This document shows, piece by piece, positions 13,815 to 21,712 of a DNA stretch of 64,000 bases. Origin of the DNA: JAHEJE01 sp965216335 (GTDB lineage: Bacteria; Pseudomonadota; Alphaproteobacteria; Rhizobiales; Aestuariivirgaceae). The position numbers and the translations under genes are program-made. The stretch spans positions 1,302,001 to 1,366,000 of the forward strand of contig OZ244154.1 of the NCBI GenBank assembly GCA_965216335.1, written 5' to 3'. How positions within the stretch are numbered: the stretch's first letter is position 1; each line of letters begins with the position of its first letter. A model generated the notes under the pieces. That model was not told the origin of the DNA and did no database searches. It saw only the letters and a program-made list of their open reading frames with translations.

Positions 13815-14795
13815 TTATGCGGCTGCTCTGCGGTGGTGCAAGCGCCGGTTTTCGAGTGTGTGTCGTTTGATCCTTTCTCTTTGCAGTAAGATTGTCTGGC
13901 CACGCCCGAAGTAGACGTCGGCCGGCGTGAGGTTGTTGAGGCTCTCGTGATAGCGCTGGTGATTGTAGTGATCGACAAACGCTGCGATCTGGGCTTTGAG
14001 GTCGCCTGGAAAGAAGTAGTTGTCGAGCAGGATGCGGTTCTTCAGGGTTTGATGCCAACGTTCGATCTTGCCCTGCGTTTGCGGATGATACGGGGCGCCG
14101 CGGATATGCCCCATGTCTCGATCTTCCAGCCACTCCGCCAGATCGCCGGAGATATAGCTGGACCCGTTGTCGGACAGCAATCGCGGCTTGTGAACGACAT
14201 TGGCCTGGTCACAGCCTGAGGCTTGAAGCGCCAGTTCGAGCGTCTCGGTTACATCACCTGCTTTCATCGTCGTGCACAGTTGCCAGGCAATGATGTAGCG
14301 TGAGAAGTCATCAAGGATCGTTGACAGGTAGAACCAACCCCAGCCGATCACCTTCAGATAGGTGAAGTCGGTTTGCCACAGCTGGTTCGGTGCTGTGGTC
14401 TTGTCGCGGAACTCATCGGCCGCCTTGATGACGACAAAGGCCGGGCTGGTGATCAGGTCATGAGCCTTCAAAAGCCGGTAAACCGAGCTTTCCGAGACAA
14501 AGTAGCCCTGCGTATCGGTGAACCGTACCGCCAACTCGCGAGGGCTCAGCTCCGGCTCATTCAATGCCAGATCGATAACCCTTGCGCGAACATCATCAGG
14601 GATACGGTTCCAAGCCCGTGACGGTCCACAAGATCGATCCTCCAGCGCTTGTGGGCCGCCTGATTGATACTGACCGTACCAGCGGTAGAAGGTGCTGCGA
14701 GGAATGCCCAGCTTGTCCAAGGTGCGCCTGAGCGGCAAATGGGACCGTTCGGCGATTGTGATGATCTCCAGCTTCTCGGATGCGGAGTACCTCAT
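13815..14795 (-). CDS. IS3-family transposase OrfB (DDE integrase domain)
   Basis: 326 aa with an N-terminal helix-turn-helix (LRRTLDKLGIPRSTFYRWY), then an HTH_21-like segment and an rve/DDE catalytic core. The catalytic triad is seen as D in WQTDFTYLKV, D in LLSDNGSSYISG and E in QTQGKIERWHQTLK. It starts with the ATG whose first bases overlap the stop of orfA (ATGA), which suggests translational coupling or frameshifting to OrfAB. It is full length and apparently functional. Confidence 0.92.
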   Translation of the reverse strand: MRYSASEKLEIITIAERSHLPLRRTLDKLGIPRSTFYRWYGQYQSGGPQALEDRSCGPSRAWNRIPDDVRARVIDLALNEPELSPRELAVRFTDTQGYFVSESSVYRLLKAHDLITSPAFVVIKAADEFRDKTTAPNQLWQTDFTYLKVIGWGWFYLSTILDDFSRYIIAWQLCTTMKAGDVTETLELALQASGCDQANVVHKPRLLSDNGSSYISGDLAEWLEDRDMGHIRGAPYHPQTQGKIERWHQTLKNRILLDNYFFPGDLKAQIAAFVDHYNHQRYHESLNNLTPADVYFGRGQTILLQRERIKRHTLENRRLHHRRAAA

Positions 14796-15166
14796 TCTTC
14801 GTCGCCCCCATCCGCGATCATGCTTTTTTTGAGCAGCCGCAACTCAAGCGCCTGTTCGGCAACGACCTCTTTCAGCTCGCGAGCTTCACGGCGAAGATCC
14901 TTGACTTCATCTGTGGACGCGGCCCGTGCAGTATCGCCTGCAAGCCGGCGCTTTCCAGCTTCCAGGAACTCCTTCGACCATTTGTAATAGATGCTTTGAG
15001 CAATGCCTTCGCGCCGGCAAAGCTCGGCGATGGTCTCCTCGCCACGCAATCCATCCAGCACAATACGGATCTTCTCTTCGGCAGAGTACTGCTTACGCGT
15101 CGCGCGGCGGATGTCCTTGATGGTCTTCTCAGAGGCTGTGCCTCGTGGCCCGGATTTATGTCTCAT
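14792..15166 (-). CDS. IS3-family transposase OrfA (HTH protein)
   Basis: 124 aa from the ATG at 15166 (MRHKSGPRGTASEKTIKDIR), with AAGGAG just upstream; the open frame reaches 15196. It has a DNA-binding HTH_8-like domain (YSAEEKIRIVLDGLRGEETI, then CRREGIAQSIYYKW) and a C-terminal leucine-zipper-like coil (LRREARELKEVVAEQALELR) that pairs with OrfB. It overlaps orfB by 4 nt. Confidence 0.9.
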   Translation of the reverse strand: MRHKSGPRGTASEKTIKDIRRATRKQYSAEEKIRIVLDGLRGEETIAELCRREGIAQSIYYKWSKEFLEAGKRRLAGDTARAASTDEVKDLRREARELKEVVAEQALELRLLKKSMIADGGDEE

Positions 15167-15216
15167 CTTCACTCCTTGGCGGTTACGATGAGCCAAAAAT
15201 CCTCCCTTATGCGATT

Positions 15217-16563
15217 CTACAAATCTGTCCCATAGGCGCTGACGTCAGACACGTTGTTCGCATCATCCGCCACCACGCGCAGGCCGGCCCGCTGATCCAC
15301 CTCACCGCCGGCGGTTTCAGACACAGCAGGCGGCAGGTCTTGTTGCGGAGGGGCATCGCCTTGTGACGTTACTTCAATCGCTTCTAGCCGTGGCGCGACC
15401 CCGGTTGTTTCAATGCTCACCCGCTGACCATCCTTGGAGCGGTAAACGGACTGCAGCACCTTGGCCAGCTCCGACGCCGTGCGGTTTTGTACGTTGTAGA
15501 CATGCAGCTCGGTCTCGTTGTCGCCGGCCAGGCGGTCGAGCTTGCGGATCCACTGTGACGACTCGCGCAGATACTTGGCCCGCGAGGATATGACCAGGAC
15601 GGCATTGAGCCTCTTGTTGGGAACGAAGCGGACGACACCCTTGAGCGGCCCCTTGCGGGTCCCGAAGATGGTATCGAGTTCCTCGGCAATCGCCGCCGGC
15701 GAGGACGAACGCACCGGAAACAGCGCAAACGACATGCCCTGCAGCCAGTCGACATCGAACAACGCGATGTTCTCGCGCATCGTCGCCAATTCGGCGCTGG
15801 TGCCCGACAGCACGATGGCGTTGCGGGCACTGTCCACCTTGCGGATGGCGCCGTCCGGTACCAGCGGTTCCAGCACGCCGCGCAGTTCGTCGGCCGAAAC
15901 GTACTTCAGCGAGATCACCTGGGTGCGCACCCCGAGCCCGGCCGGCTGTCCGCTGTCGGCCGTCTCGACACGGGTCACCTGCCCTGCCGTCTGACCCGCC
16001 GGCACGATGCGGTAGAAGTCCCCCTGGCGGACGATGGCTGCACCGTTCGCCCGCAGCACCTGCTCGAACGTCTGCACAACCTGGGACACCGCCATCGGCT
16101 GCGAGGTCTGCAGCGTGACGGTGCCGCTCACCTGCCCGTCGATGCTGTAGCTCGCCTTCAGGATGTCGCTCAGGATCGTCTTGGCAGCATTGGCGATGGG
16201 CACATCGACGAGGTTGAGGGTGATCTTTTCCTCATCCCCCAGTCCGTTCGCGGCGCCTGCCCCTTGCCGGCCGACAAGCTGATCGGTTCCGGCCTGGACC
16301 GAGCCGACGAACTTTGCCGCGCCACGGTCGCGCGAGGCCAGGCTGACCGAACTGTTGCGCTGACCACCAGCGGTGGCCGGCGCCTTGGTGTTGCCGGTCA
16401 GTAACCGGTCGTAAAGAGACGTTTTCGGTTCAAGAAGTTCTTGTGAAGCGCACCCGGCAAGCAACGGCAACAGCACGACACAGCCCAACACAAACGCCAG
16501 TACTCGGCATTTGCTCTGTGTGCCTGGAACAGCAAGTATTATCGGGCCGGAAACCCTTTGCAT
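15217..16563 (-). pseudogene. gspD: Type II secretion system secretin GspD, 3' half lost at an IS3 insertion
   Basis: N-terminal part of a GspD-type outer-membrane secretin. A lipoprotein signal with lipobox LLAGCASQE is followed by N0 (ITLNLVDVPIANAAKTILSD), N1 (VISLKYVSADELRGVLEPLV), N2 (ALFPVRSSSPAAIAEELDTI) and the start of N3 (LHVYNVQNRTASELAKVLQS ... LRVVADDANN). Reading then runs into the IS at 15251 and stops at 15217 after about ten foreign codons. The whole C-terminal secretin barrel, expected to add several hundred residues, is missing. No other gsp gene is in the window and the far side of the IS is not gspD. The product cannot form a pore. I prefer the ATG at 16563 over the GTG three codons earlier. 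Confidence 0.85.
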
Positions 16564-16738
16564 TGCGTGCACTCACCAAGCCGAATCACCCGTTGGACCG
16601 GTCTTAAGCCTAGAACTGCTCCATGCTTGTGCTATGCAAACCCCGGAGTTCTCCACAATATTCGAAGCATCCCCATGAACCGCAACACGAAAGCCTTGGC
16701 TCAAGCCATACAGGCAGGCAAATGCAGGCGAGCCGGCG

Positions 16739-17224
16739 TCAGCCGAGCGTTTCCAATCCGTCGACCGATGCGAGCCACGGCTTGATGTCGAGCAGGGGTG
16801 TGCCGTCGATGCAGTCGATGGCATCTATCTCGAGAATGCCCGCGGTTGCGTCGACGCCACGCAGCTCCACCGTCGCCAGGGCGATGGGATTGGGGCGCAC
16901 CGGGGATCGCAGGGCAAATGTGCCGGACGGCTCGAATGAATGTCGTGGCTGCTGCAGTATGAGGTCACGCCGTGCCTCATGCATCCAATAGAGCAGGATG
17001 ACGTGCTTGTAGTCCTCCAACCCGCTCAGGCCCTGGCGCCAGGTTTTGTCAACATGCACCCGGGCCGGCTGCCCGCGCTCGCGTGCGACCCGCAAATTCT
17101 TCGGACAATCGGCCCGCGATTTCCACGGACTCCCGATGCGGCCGATGAACACCAATCTGGCATCGTCGGCCCGGGACGCCGGATCATCCGGCACCACAAG
17201 CTCATGAGGTCTTGCTGAGTACAT
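16739..17224 (-). CDS. trmO: TrmO-like tRNA (N6-threonylcarbamoyladenosine-37) methyltransferase, TsaA domain
   Basis: 161 aa, TsaA/UPF0066 family. The E. coli homologue TrmO uses SAM to N6-methylate t6A37 in tRNA-Thr. The family core is visible: VFIGRIGSPW near the N-terminus, LSGLEDYKHVILLYWMHEAR, the signature GTFALRSPVRPNPIALATVE, and the C-terminal LEIDAIDCIDGTPLLDIKPW. The length is near that of the isolated domain; the longer C-terminal extension of E. coli TrmO is absent, as in many proteobacteria. Single gene, not in an obvious operon. Confidence 0.82.
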   Translation of the reverse strand: MYSARPHELVVPDDPASRADDARLVFIGRIGSPWKSRADCPKNLRVARERGQPARVHVDKTWRQGLSGLEDYKHVILLYWMHEARRDLILQQPRHSFEPSGTFALRSPVRPNPIALATVELRGVDATAGILEIDAIDCIDGTPLLDIKPWLASVDGLETLG

Positions 17225-17284
17225 GTCGTTCTCTATAGCGGTTCGTCTGCTAGTGAAAGGTTTCTAACGTGAATTACCCGTCCC

Positions 17285-17371
17285 GTCACCCCGGCGAAGG
17301 CCGGGGTCCAGAGCCACAGGCGGCCCAGGCTTTCTGAAAACCTCCTGGATTCCGGCCTTCGCCGGAATGAC
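17285..17371. repeat. Palindromic intergenic repeat (REP-like)
   Basis: Two ~27-bp arms are near-perfect reverse complements (GTCACCCCGGCGAAGGCCGG at 17285 onward and its counterpart ending GCCGGAATGAC at 17371). Each arm contains its own 7-bp stem with a GAAG/CTTC loop. It lies in the gap between trmO and the divergent B3/B4 gene. A related element is at 36353-36450. Short imperfect palindromes of this kind are widely dispersed between genes in alphaproteobacteria. Confidence 0.75.
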
Positions 17372-17461
17372 GAATACGTTCTTCAATGCGGATTTATTTG
17401 TCTTGATCAAACCACTTGAAGAGCTATCACTTTAGGGTACCAAAAACGTGTCGGCAGTCAG

Positions 17462-18169
17462 ATGAAGCTCGATATCTCGGAAATCGCAACTGACTTTCCA
17501 TCCTTTCGCGTCGCCGCGATCGTCGCTGAGGATTTGCAGGTGACGGCGCAACGCCCGCCGGGGCTTGACGCCGAGATCGAACGGCGCGAAGCCGGCGCCC
17601 GCGAACGCTGGCAGGGCAGCGAACTTTCGCAAGTCCCCGGCATTGCCGTCTGGCGTCAGGCCTACAAACAATTCGGCATCAGGAAGACCTCCTACCGCTG
17701 CTCTGTGGAACGGCTGGTGAAGAACGCCCTGGCCGGCCGCACATTGCCGGCCATCAACAGTTTTGTCGACGGCTACAATGCCGTGTCCCTGACCCACGTC
17801 TTTCCGGCCGGCGCCGACGATCTGGACAAGATTTCCGGCGATCTCTGTTTTCGCTACGCCCGGCCGCACGACAGCTTTGTGGCGCTGGGCCGTGCCGAGA
17901 CCGGCGAAGACCCGCCGAAACCCGGTGAAGTCGTTTACGCGGATGCCGAAAAGGTTCTTTGCAGGCGCTGGAACTGGTACCAGGATCACCGCTCACCGGT
18001 GTCGCCGGACAGCAGATCCGCAATCCTGACCATCCAGTCAAACGGCCACGGCGATCTGGATGCCGCCGCAGCCGACGCCGTGCGGATGATCGAGGCGTGG
18101 AACAGGGGGCGCTGCAGCGTCTTCTTTGCCGATGCGCACAACCCGATTGTGCAGGTCATACTGACCTGA
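17462..18169 (+). CDS. B3/B4 (PheRS-like editing) domain protein
   Basis: 235 aa. It matches the stand-alone B3/B4 domain family, which resembles the editing domain of the phenylalanyl-tRNA synthetase beta chain. Recognisable blocks are IAVWRQAYKQFGIRKTSYRC, VKNALAGRTLPAINSFVDGY and GDLCFRYARPHDSF, then GEVVYADAEKVLCRRWNW. It may hydrolyse mischarged aminoacyl-tRNA or bind amino acids; the real substrate is not known from the sequence. It is convergent with the MlaC-like gene, with 11 bp between the stops. Confidence 0.75.
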   Translation: MKLDISEIATDFPSFRVAAIVAEDLQVTAQRPPGLDAEIERREAGARERWQGSELSQVPGIAVWRQAYKQFGIRKTSYRCSVERLVKNALAGRTLPAINSFVDGYNAVSLTHVFPAGADDLDKISGDLCFRYARPHDSFVALGRAETGEDPPKPGEVVYADAEKVLCRRWNWYQDHRSPVSPDSRSAILTIQSNGHGDLDAAAADAVRMIEAWNRGRCSVFFADAHNPIVQVILT

Positions 18170-18180
18170 CAACGGCAGCC

Positions 18181-18786
18181 TTAAGACCACTTCTTCAGGT
18201 AGGCAAACAAGGCATTCATGTCGCCGCCGGATTTGCTCAGCACCGAGGCAAACTGTGAACGCATGTTCAAGGCCAGCCAAACGCCCTTGACCTTGACATC
18301 AAACACCCGAAAGCTCGATCCGCTGCGGATGACCCGCCATTCGACCGGCGTCTGCCGGCCTCCCGAAAACACGATCGCACCCTTGACGATGATGTCCCGG
18401 CTGGTGCGAGCCCGCGAACTCTTGATGACGAAGCTCCGTCCCGCCAGGCTGGCAGCGTTGTCGACGAATTGTCGGGTGATGAAACCGCGCATCAGCTTCT
18501 CATAGGTGCGCTTCTGCGACGAAGATATCCGGCGCGCATACTTGCCCAGAGAAAACCGCGACACCGAAGAAATGGCCGTGTACTGGTTGACCAGGCCCCG
18601 GAACTGGGAAGCTGATCGCGAGCGCGCCGCTCTGAGTGCCTTGTTCGCCACCCGCATGACAAACTGCTCAGCGGCTGAGGAAGCCTGGGCCGGCGGTGCC
18701 AGCAGCAGCGTATCCGCGGCAATTGCCGTACAAACGCCCCCTATCAGGAAACGCCGCCGTTCGATTCTCGATACTCCGCTAGACAT
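18181..18786 (-). CDS. MlaC/Ttg2D-like phospholipid-binding protein with Tat-type signal
   Basis: 201 aa. The N-terminus IERRRFLIGGVC followed by a hydrophobic stretch and PPAQASSA looks like a twin-arginine signal peptide with cleavage after the Ala motif, giving a periplasmic product. The mature part has the MlaC fold pattern: FSLGKYARRISSSQKRTYEK, then FITRQFVDNAASL, WRVIRSGSSFRVFDVKVKGV and a final FASVLSKSGGDMNALFAYLK. MlaC shuttles phospholipids between MlaFEDB and the outer membrane. The other mla genes are not nearby, so it is an orphan here. Confidence 0.78.
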   Translation of the reverse strand: MSSGVSRIERRRFLIGGVCTAIAADTLLLAPPAQASSAAEQFVMRVANKALRAARSRSASQFRGLVNQYTAISSVSRFSLGKYARRISSSQKRTYEKLMRGFITRQFVDNAASLAGRSFVIKSSRARTSRDIIVKGAIVFSGGRQTPVEWRVIRSGSSFRVFDVKVKGVWLALNMRSQFASVLSKSGGDMNALFAYLKKWS

Positions 18787-19002
18787 GATCTAGAGTTAGC
18801 GTTGACCCGGCAAGTTTTCAACCGCGTATACGCCTTGACATCATGGTTTTGTATTACGCGGTAAAGATTCCGGAACTGCACAGAGATGAACGGCATATAC
18901 TTAAGCAAATTACGAAAATTAATTCATAATAATTTGATATAAGGGCAAAAATAGAAATCAAACTGCCTTGCCTCAGAGAACCTGACCAGCATGCAATCCG
19001 TC

Positions 19003-19818
19003 TCAACGGCCTTCAATGATCCCGCGAATACAGCTATTCACGGCATCGGGGTCATGCCCGAAGATGGAGAAGTGCCCCAGGCCCTCCAGCAGGTGAAACT
19101 GTCCGTTGCCGGCCGCGTCGGCGACCTGGCGGCCGCGTGACGGCGGGCATTGCACATCTTCGGAAAAGGCGATGACGTGCATCGGCACCTGGCAGTCCGG
19201 CAGCCGGTCCAGGCTGTCATAGTCCAGACAGGCCTGCCATTGCGCCGCCAACAGCCTGGGATCACGGTCGCCATAGGCGCTGGCAACATGAGGCCGCACC
19301 TTCTGCCACAGGTCGTCATCGCCGAGGACCTCGGCCGGATAGGACAGGATCGCATAGTGGATGACGGAGAAGTCCGCCGGCATGCGGATGCCCTTGCCGG
19401 CCATGTCGATTTCCGCCTGTTCCCATTCCCGGGCAAACCCGGTCTTGCGCGCGATGGTGCCCATCGGGATGGCCAGTCGGACCAGGTCGGGCCGGGTGAT
19501 CGCCAGCTCCTGTGTGATCAAGGCGCCCAGCGACAGTCCCACAACCACCACCGGCGGCTCGCACACCGCCTCGATCAGCTCGGCACAGTCCCTGGCGAAG
19601 TCCGACATCGGCCATGGCGGTTCGGAATGGACTTCCGTTTCCCCGGCGCCGCGCGGATCGAAGCAGGTGCACCGGTACGTGTCACGAAACGCTGCGAACT
19701 GCGCCGCATAGACGTCGCAGGTCTGATCGCCCGCCGGGATCCACACGATATCCAGTCCCGCCCCGTCCTGAACGTAGTGAACACGCGCGCCGCTGCCTGA
19801 CACATGGCCGGTCTTCAT
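19003..19818 (-). CDS. Alpha/beta hydrolase
   Basis: 271 aa from the ATG at 19818 (MKTGHVSGSGARVHYVQDG); GGAGGG lies at the right distance before it, inside a longer open frame that begins five codons earlier. Canonical fold: oxyanion/strand DIVWIPAGDQ, CFDPRGAGETEV, the nucleophile elbow VGLSLGALITQ (Ser in GLSLG), an acid on a late strand (AFSEDVQCPP) and catalytic His in LEGLGHFSIFGHD. It lies 124 bp downstream of the ABC binding protein, at the end of the carnitine locus. A role in releasing carnitine from acyl esters would fit, but this is only inferred. Confidence 0.75.
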   Translation of the reverse strand: MKTGHVSGSGARVHYVQDGAGLDIVWIPAGDQTCDVYAAQFAAFRDTYRCTCFDPRGAGETEVHSEPPWPMSDFARDCAELIEAVCEPPVVVVGLSLGALITQELAITRPDLVRLAIPMGTIARKTGFAREWEQAEIDMAGKGIRMPADFSVIHYAILSYPAEVLGDDDLWQKVRPHVASAYGDRDPRLLAAQWQACLDYDSLDRLPDCQVPMHVIAFSEDVQCPPSRGRQVADAAGNGQFHLLEGLGHFSIFGHDPDAVNSCIRGIIEGR

Positions 19819-19942
19819 GCTGCAACCCTCCAATCACAAAGCGAAAGGGGCCGGGGGATGAAGTTCATCCACCAGCCCCGCTGGTACAACAGGCTATTCA
19901 ACCCCCGAGCCCAAGGAAGCCCGTTGCCCGTGCCGCCGGCAC

Positions 19943-21538
19943 CTAGGCGAACCACCAGCGCTCGAGGCACTTCCAGCCGTCGAGCTCCCAGTTCGCCGCC
20001 AGCTTGCCACCATGGGCGATCTTGGTCGAGCGGCCATCGACGTTGTTGGCATACATCGGGATGACCGAACCGCCGTCGTCGCTCACCAGCTGCTGCATTT
20101 CGTGATACATGGCGCGGCGCTTGTCCTGATCGAGCTCGGCGCGGGCCGCCACCAGCAGCTCCATGAACCGGTCGTTCGACCAGAACGACTCGTTCCAGGC
20201 ACCGCCTGCGGCATAACCCACGGTGAACATCCAGTCCTCCGTCGGCCGGCCGCCCCAGTAGCTCATGCTCCACGGCTTCTTCATCCACACATTGACCCAG
20301 TAGCCGTCATCGGCCTCGCGGGCCACATTGATGTCGATACCGGCCGCCTTGGCGGCTTCCTTGTACAGGATGGCCGCATCCACAGCGCCGGCAAATGCCG
20401 TATTGGCGCAGTGCAGGTCCACCTTGAGGTTCTCCATGCCGGCCTTCTTCAAATGGAACTTGGCCTTTTCGGGGTCATACATGCGTTGTTCCAGATCGGC
20501 ATTGAAGTATCGCTGCCCCGGCCCGATCGGATGATCATTGGCAGGCGAACCGTGACCGCTCAGGATCTTCTTGACCAGTGCCGGCCGGTCGATGGCGTAC
20601 TTCAGGGCCAGGCGCACGTCGGCATTGTCGAACGGTGCGACCGTAGTGTTCATCGGGATCGTGTAGTGCTGGTTGCCGGTGATGTCGTCGATCACCACGC
20701 CGGGATTGCGGCCCAGCAGATGCGCCGTCTTCAGGTCGACGCGGTTGATCGCATGCACTTCGCCGGTAACGAGCGCATTGTGGCGCGCTGCCACATCGGA
20801 AATACCCACCAGTTCCGCCTCGTCGAAATGTCCGCGCGCATCGCCCTTCCAGTAGTTGGGATTGCGCTTCAGCTCCATACGCACACCCGGGTTGTGCTCG
20901 CCAAGGACGAACGGTCCGCAGCCGACACCGGCTTTCCAGTCGATCTTGCCATCCTTGGACGGCAGAATCGGGATATGGTAGTCGTTCATCACAAACGGGA
21001 AGTCGGCATTGCCGTTGGCTAGCTTGACCACCAGCGTGTGCTTGTCCGGCGCCTCGATGCTTTCGATGTCCTTCAGCAACGGTTTGGCGGCGGACTTCGA
21101 CTCCTCGCCCCGGTGATGCTGGATCGAGGCGATGGCATCGGCAGCCTCGACGCTCTTGCCGTTGTGATACTCAACTCCCTTGCGGATGCGGAACGTCCAG
21201 GTCTTGGCGTCCTTGCTCGCCTCGAAGCTCTCGGCCAGCTCCGGCACGGCGTTGCCGTCGGCATCGACCTCGGTCAGGTTGTTGTGCACCCCGAAGTTCA
21301 GGCCGATCTGGGTAAAGGTCGAGATGAAGGTCGCCGGGTCCAGCGAGTCGGTCGTGCTGGCGCCGCCAAGGCCGAGCTTGAATGTGCCGCCACGTTTCGG
21401 CGTCGCTGCTTCAACGGCCGACATGAAGCCGGTCGCCCCGGTCATCGTCATGCCCAGCGCCAGAGCACCCTCCATGAAGCCGCGCCGGCTGATGCGGCCA
21501 TCGGAAAATGTCTTCTTCAGCTGATCGAGTTTGCTCAC
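19943..21538 (-). CDS. ABC transporter substrate-binding protein, peptide/nickel (SBP_bac_5) family
   Basis: 531 aa with a twin-arginine signal (GRISRRGFMEGALALG, cleavage near VEAATPKRGG), so it is a periplasmic receptor. Cluster-5 features are FKLGLGGASTTDSLDPATF, LAESFEASKDAKTWTFRIRK, GVEYHNGKSVEAADAIASI and VRLALKYAIDRPALVKKI. DppA/OppA-like proteins bind peptides, opines, nickel or other small solutes. Lying inside a carnitine-type gene cluster, it may bind carnitine or a related betaine, but that is inferred. No permease or ATPase gene accompanies it in the window, which is unusual. Confidence 0.85.
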   Translation of the reverse strand: MSKLDQLKKTFSDGRISRRGFMEGALALGMTMTGATGFMSAVEAATPKRGGTFKLGLGGASTTDSLDPATFISTFTQIGLNFGVHNNLTEVDADGNAVPELAESFEASKDAKTWTFRIRKGVEYHNGKSVEAADAIASIQHHRGEESKSAAKPLLKDIESIEAPDKHTLVVKLANGNADFPFVMNDYHIPILPSKDGKIDWKAGVGCGPFVLGEHNPGVRMELKRNPNYWKGDARGHFDEAELVGISDVAARHNALVTGEVHAINRVDLKTAHLLGRNPGVVIDDITGNQHYTIPMNTTVAPFDNADVRLALKYAIDRPALVKKILSGHGSPANDHPIGPGQRYFNADLEQRMYDPEKAKFHLKKAGMENLKVDLHCANTAFAGAVDAAILYKEAAKAAGIDINVAREADDGYWVNVWMKKPWSMSYWGGRPTEDWMFTVGYAAGGAWNESFWSNDRFMELLVAARAELDQDKRRAMYHEMQQLVSDDGGSVIPMYANNVDGRSTKIAHGGKLAANWELDGWKCLERWWFA

Positions 21539-21712
21539 CGGTATTCCTCCCTGGGTTCTGCTTGTTTGGTGAACCGCGGCCGGATAACGGCGGCCTCGGC
21601 CTTACGCAGTACATTGTATTATTGTGTGTTGGCAAAATCGTAGCGTCGCGACGGCACCAGCCGGTTGCGAATTTTCGCCACCAATTGTCGTTTTACTGAG
21701 ATATCCCACGGT

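Larger units (their letters stand above)
13741..15251 (-). mobile_element. IS3-family insertion sequence (1.5 kb)
   Basis: The ends at 13741 (TGTCCGTCGTCAG...TGGGACA) and 15251 (on the minus strand TGTCTGACGTCAG...TGGGACA) form imperfect terminal inverted repeats of about 26 bp, starting TG as expected for IS3. A further inner pair TTTGGCTCATC lies near each end. The element carries orfA and orfB on the minus strand with an ATGA overlap. The 3-5 bp flanking it differ (CTG on the left, CGT on the right), so there is no target-site duplication. The flanks were therefore probably rearranged after insertion. Confidence 0.85.

Noticed and set aside
13505..13870. 121-codon plus-strand frame at the left IS3 end
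   Set aside because: It runs from flanking DNA into the IS and across its terminal repeat, so it cannot be a native gene.
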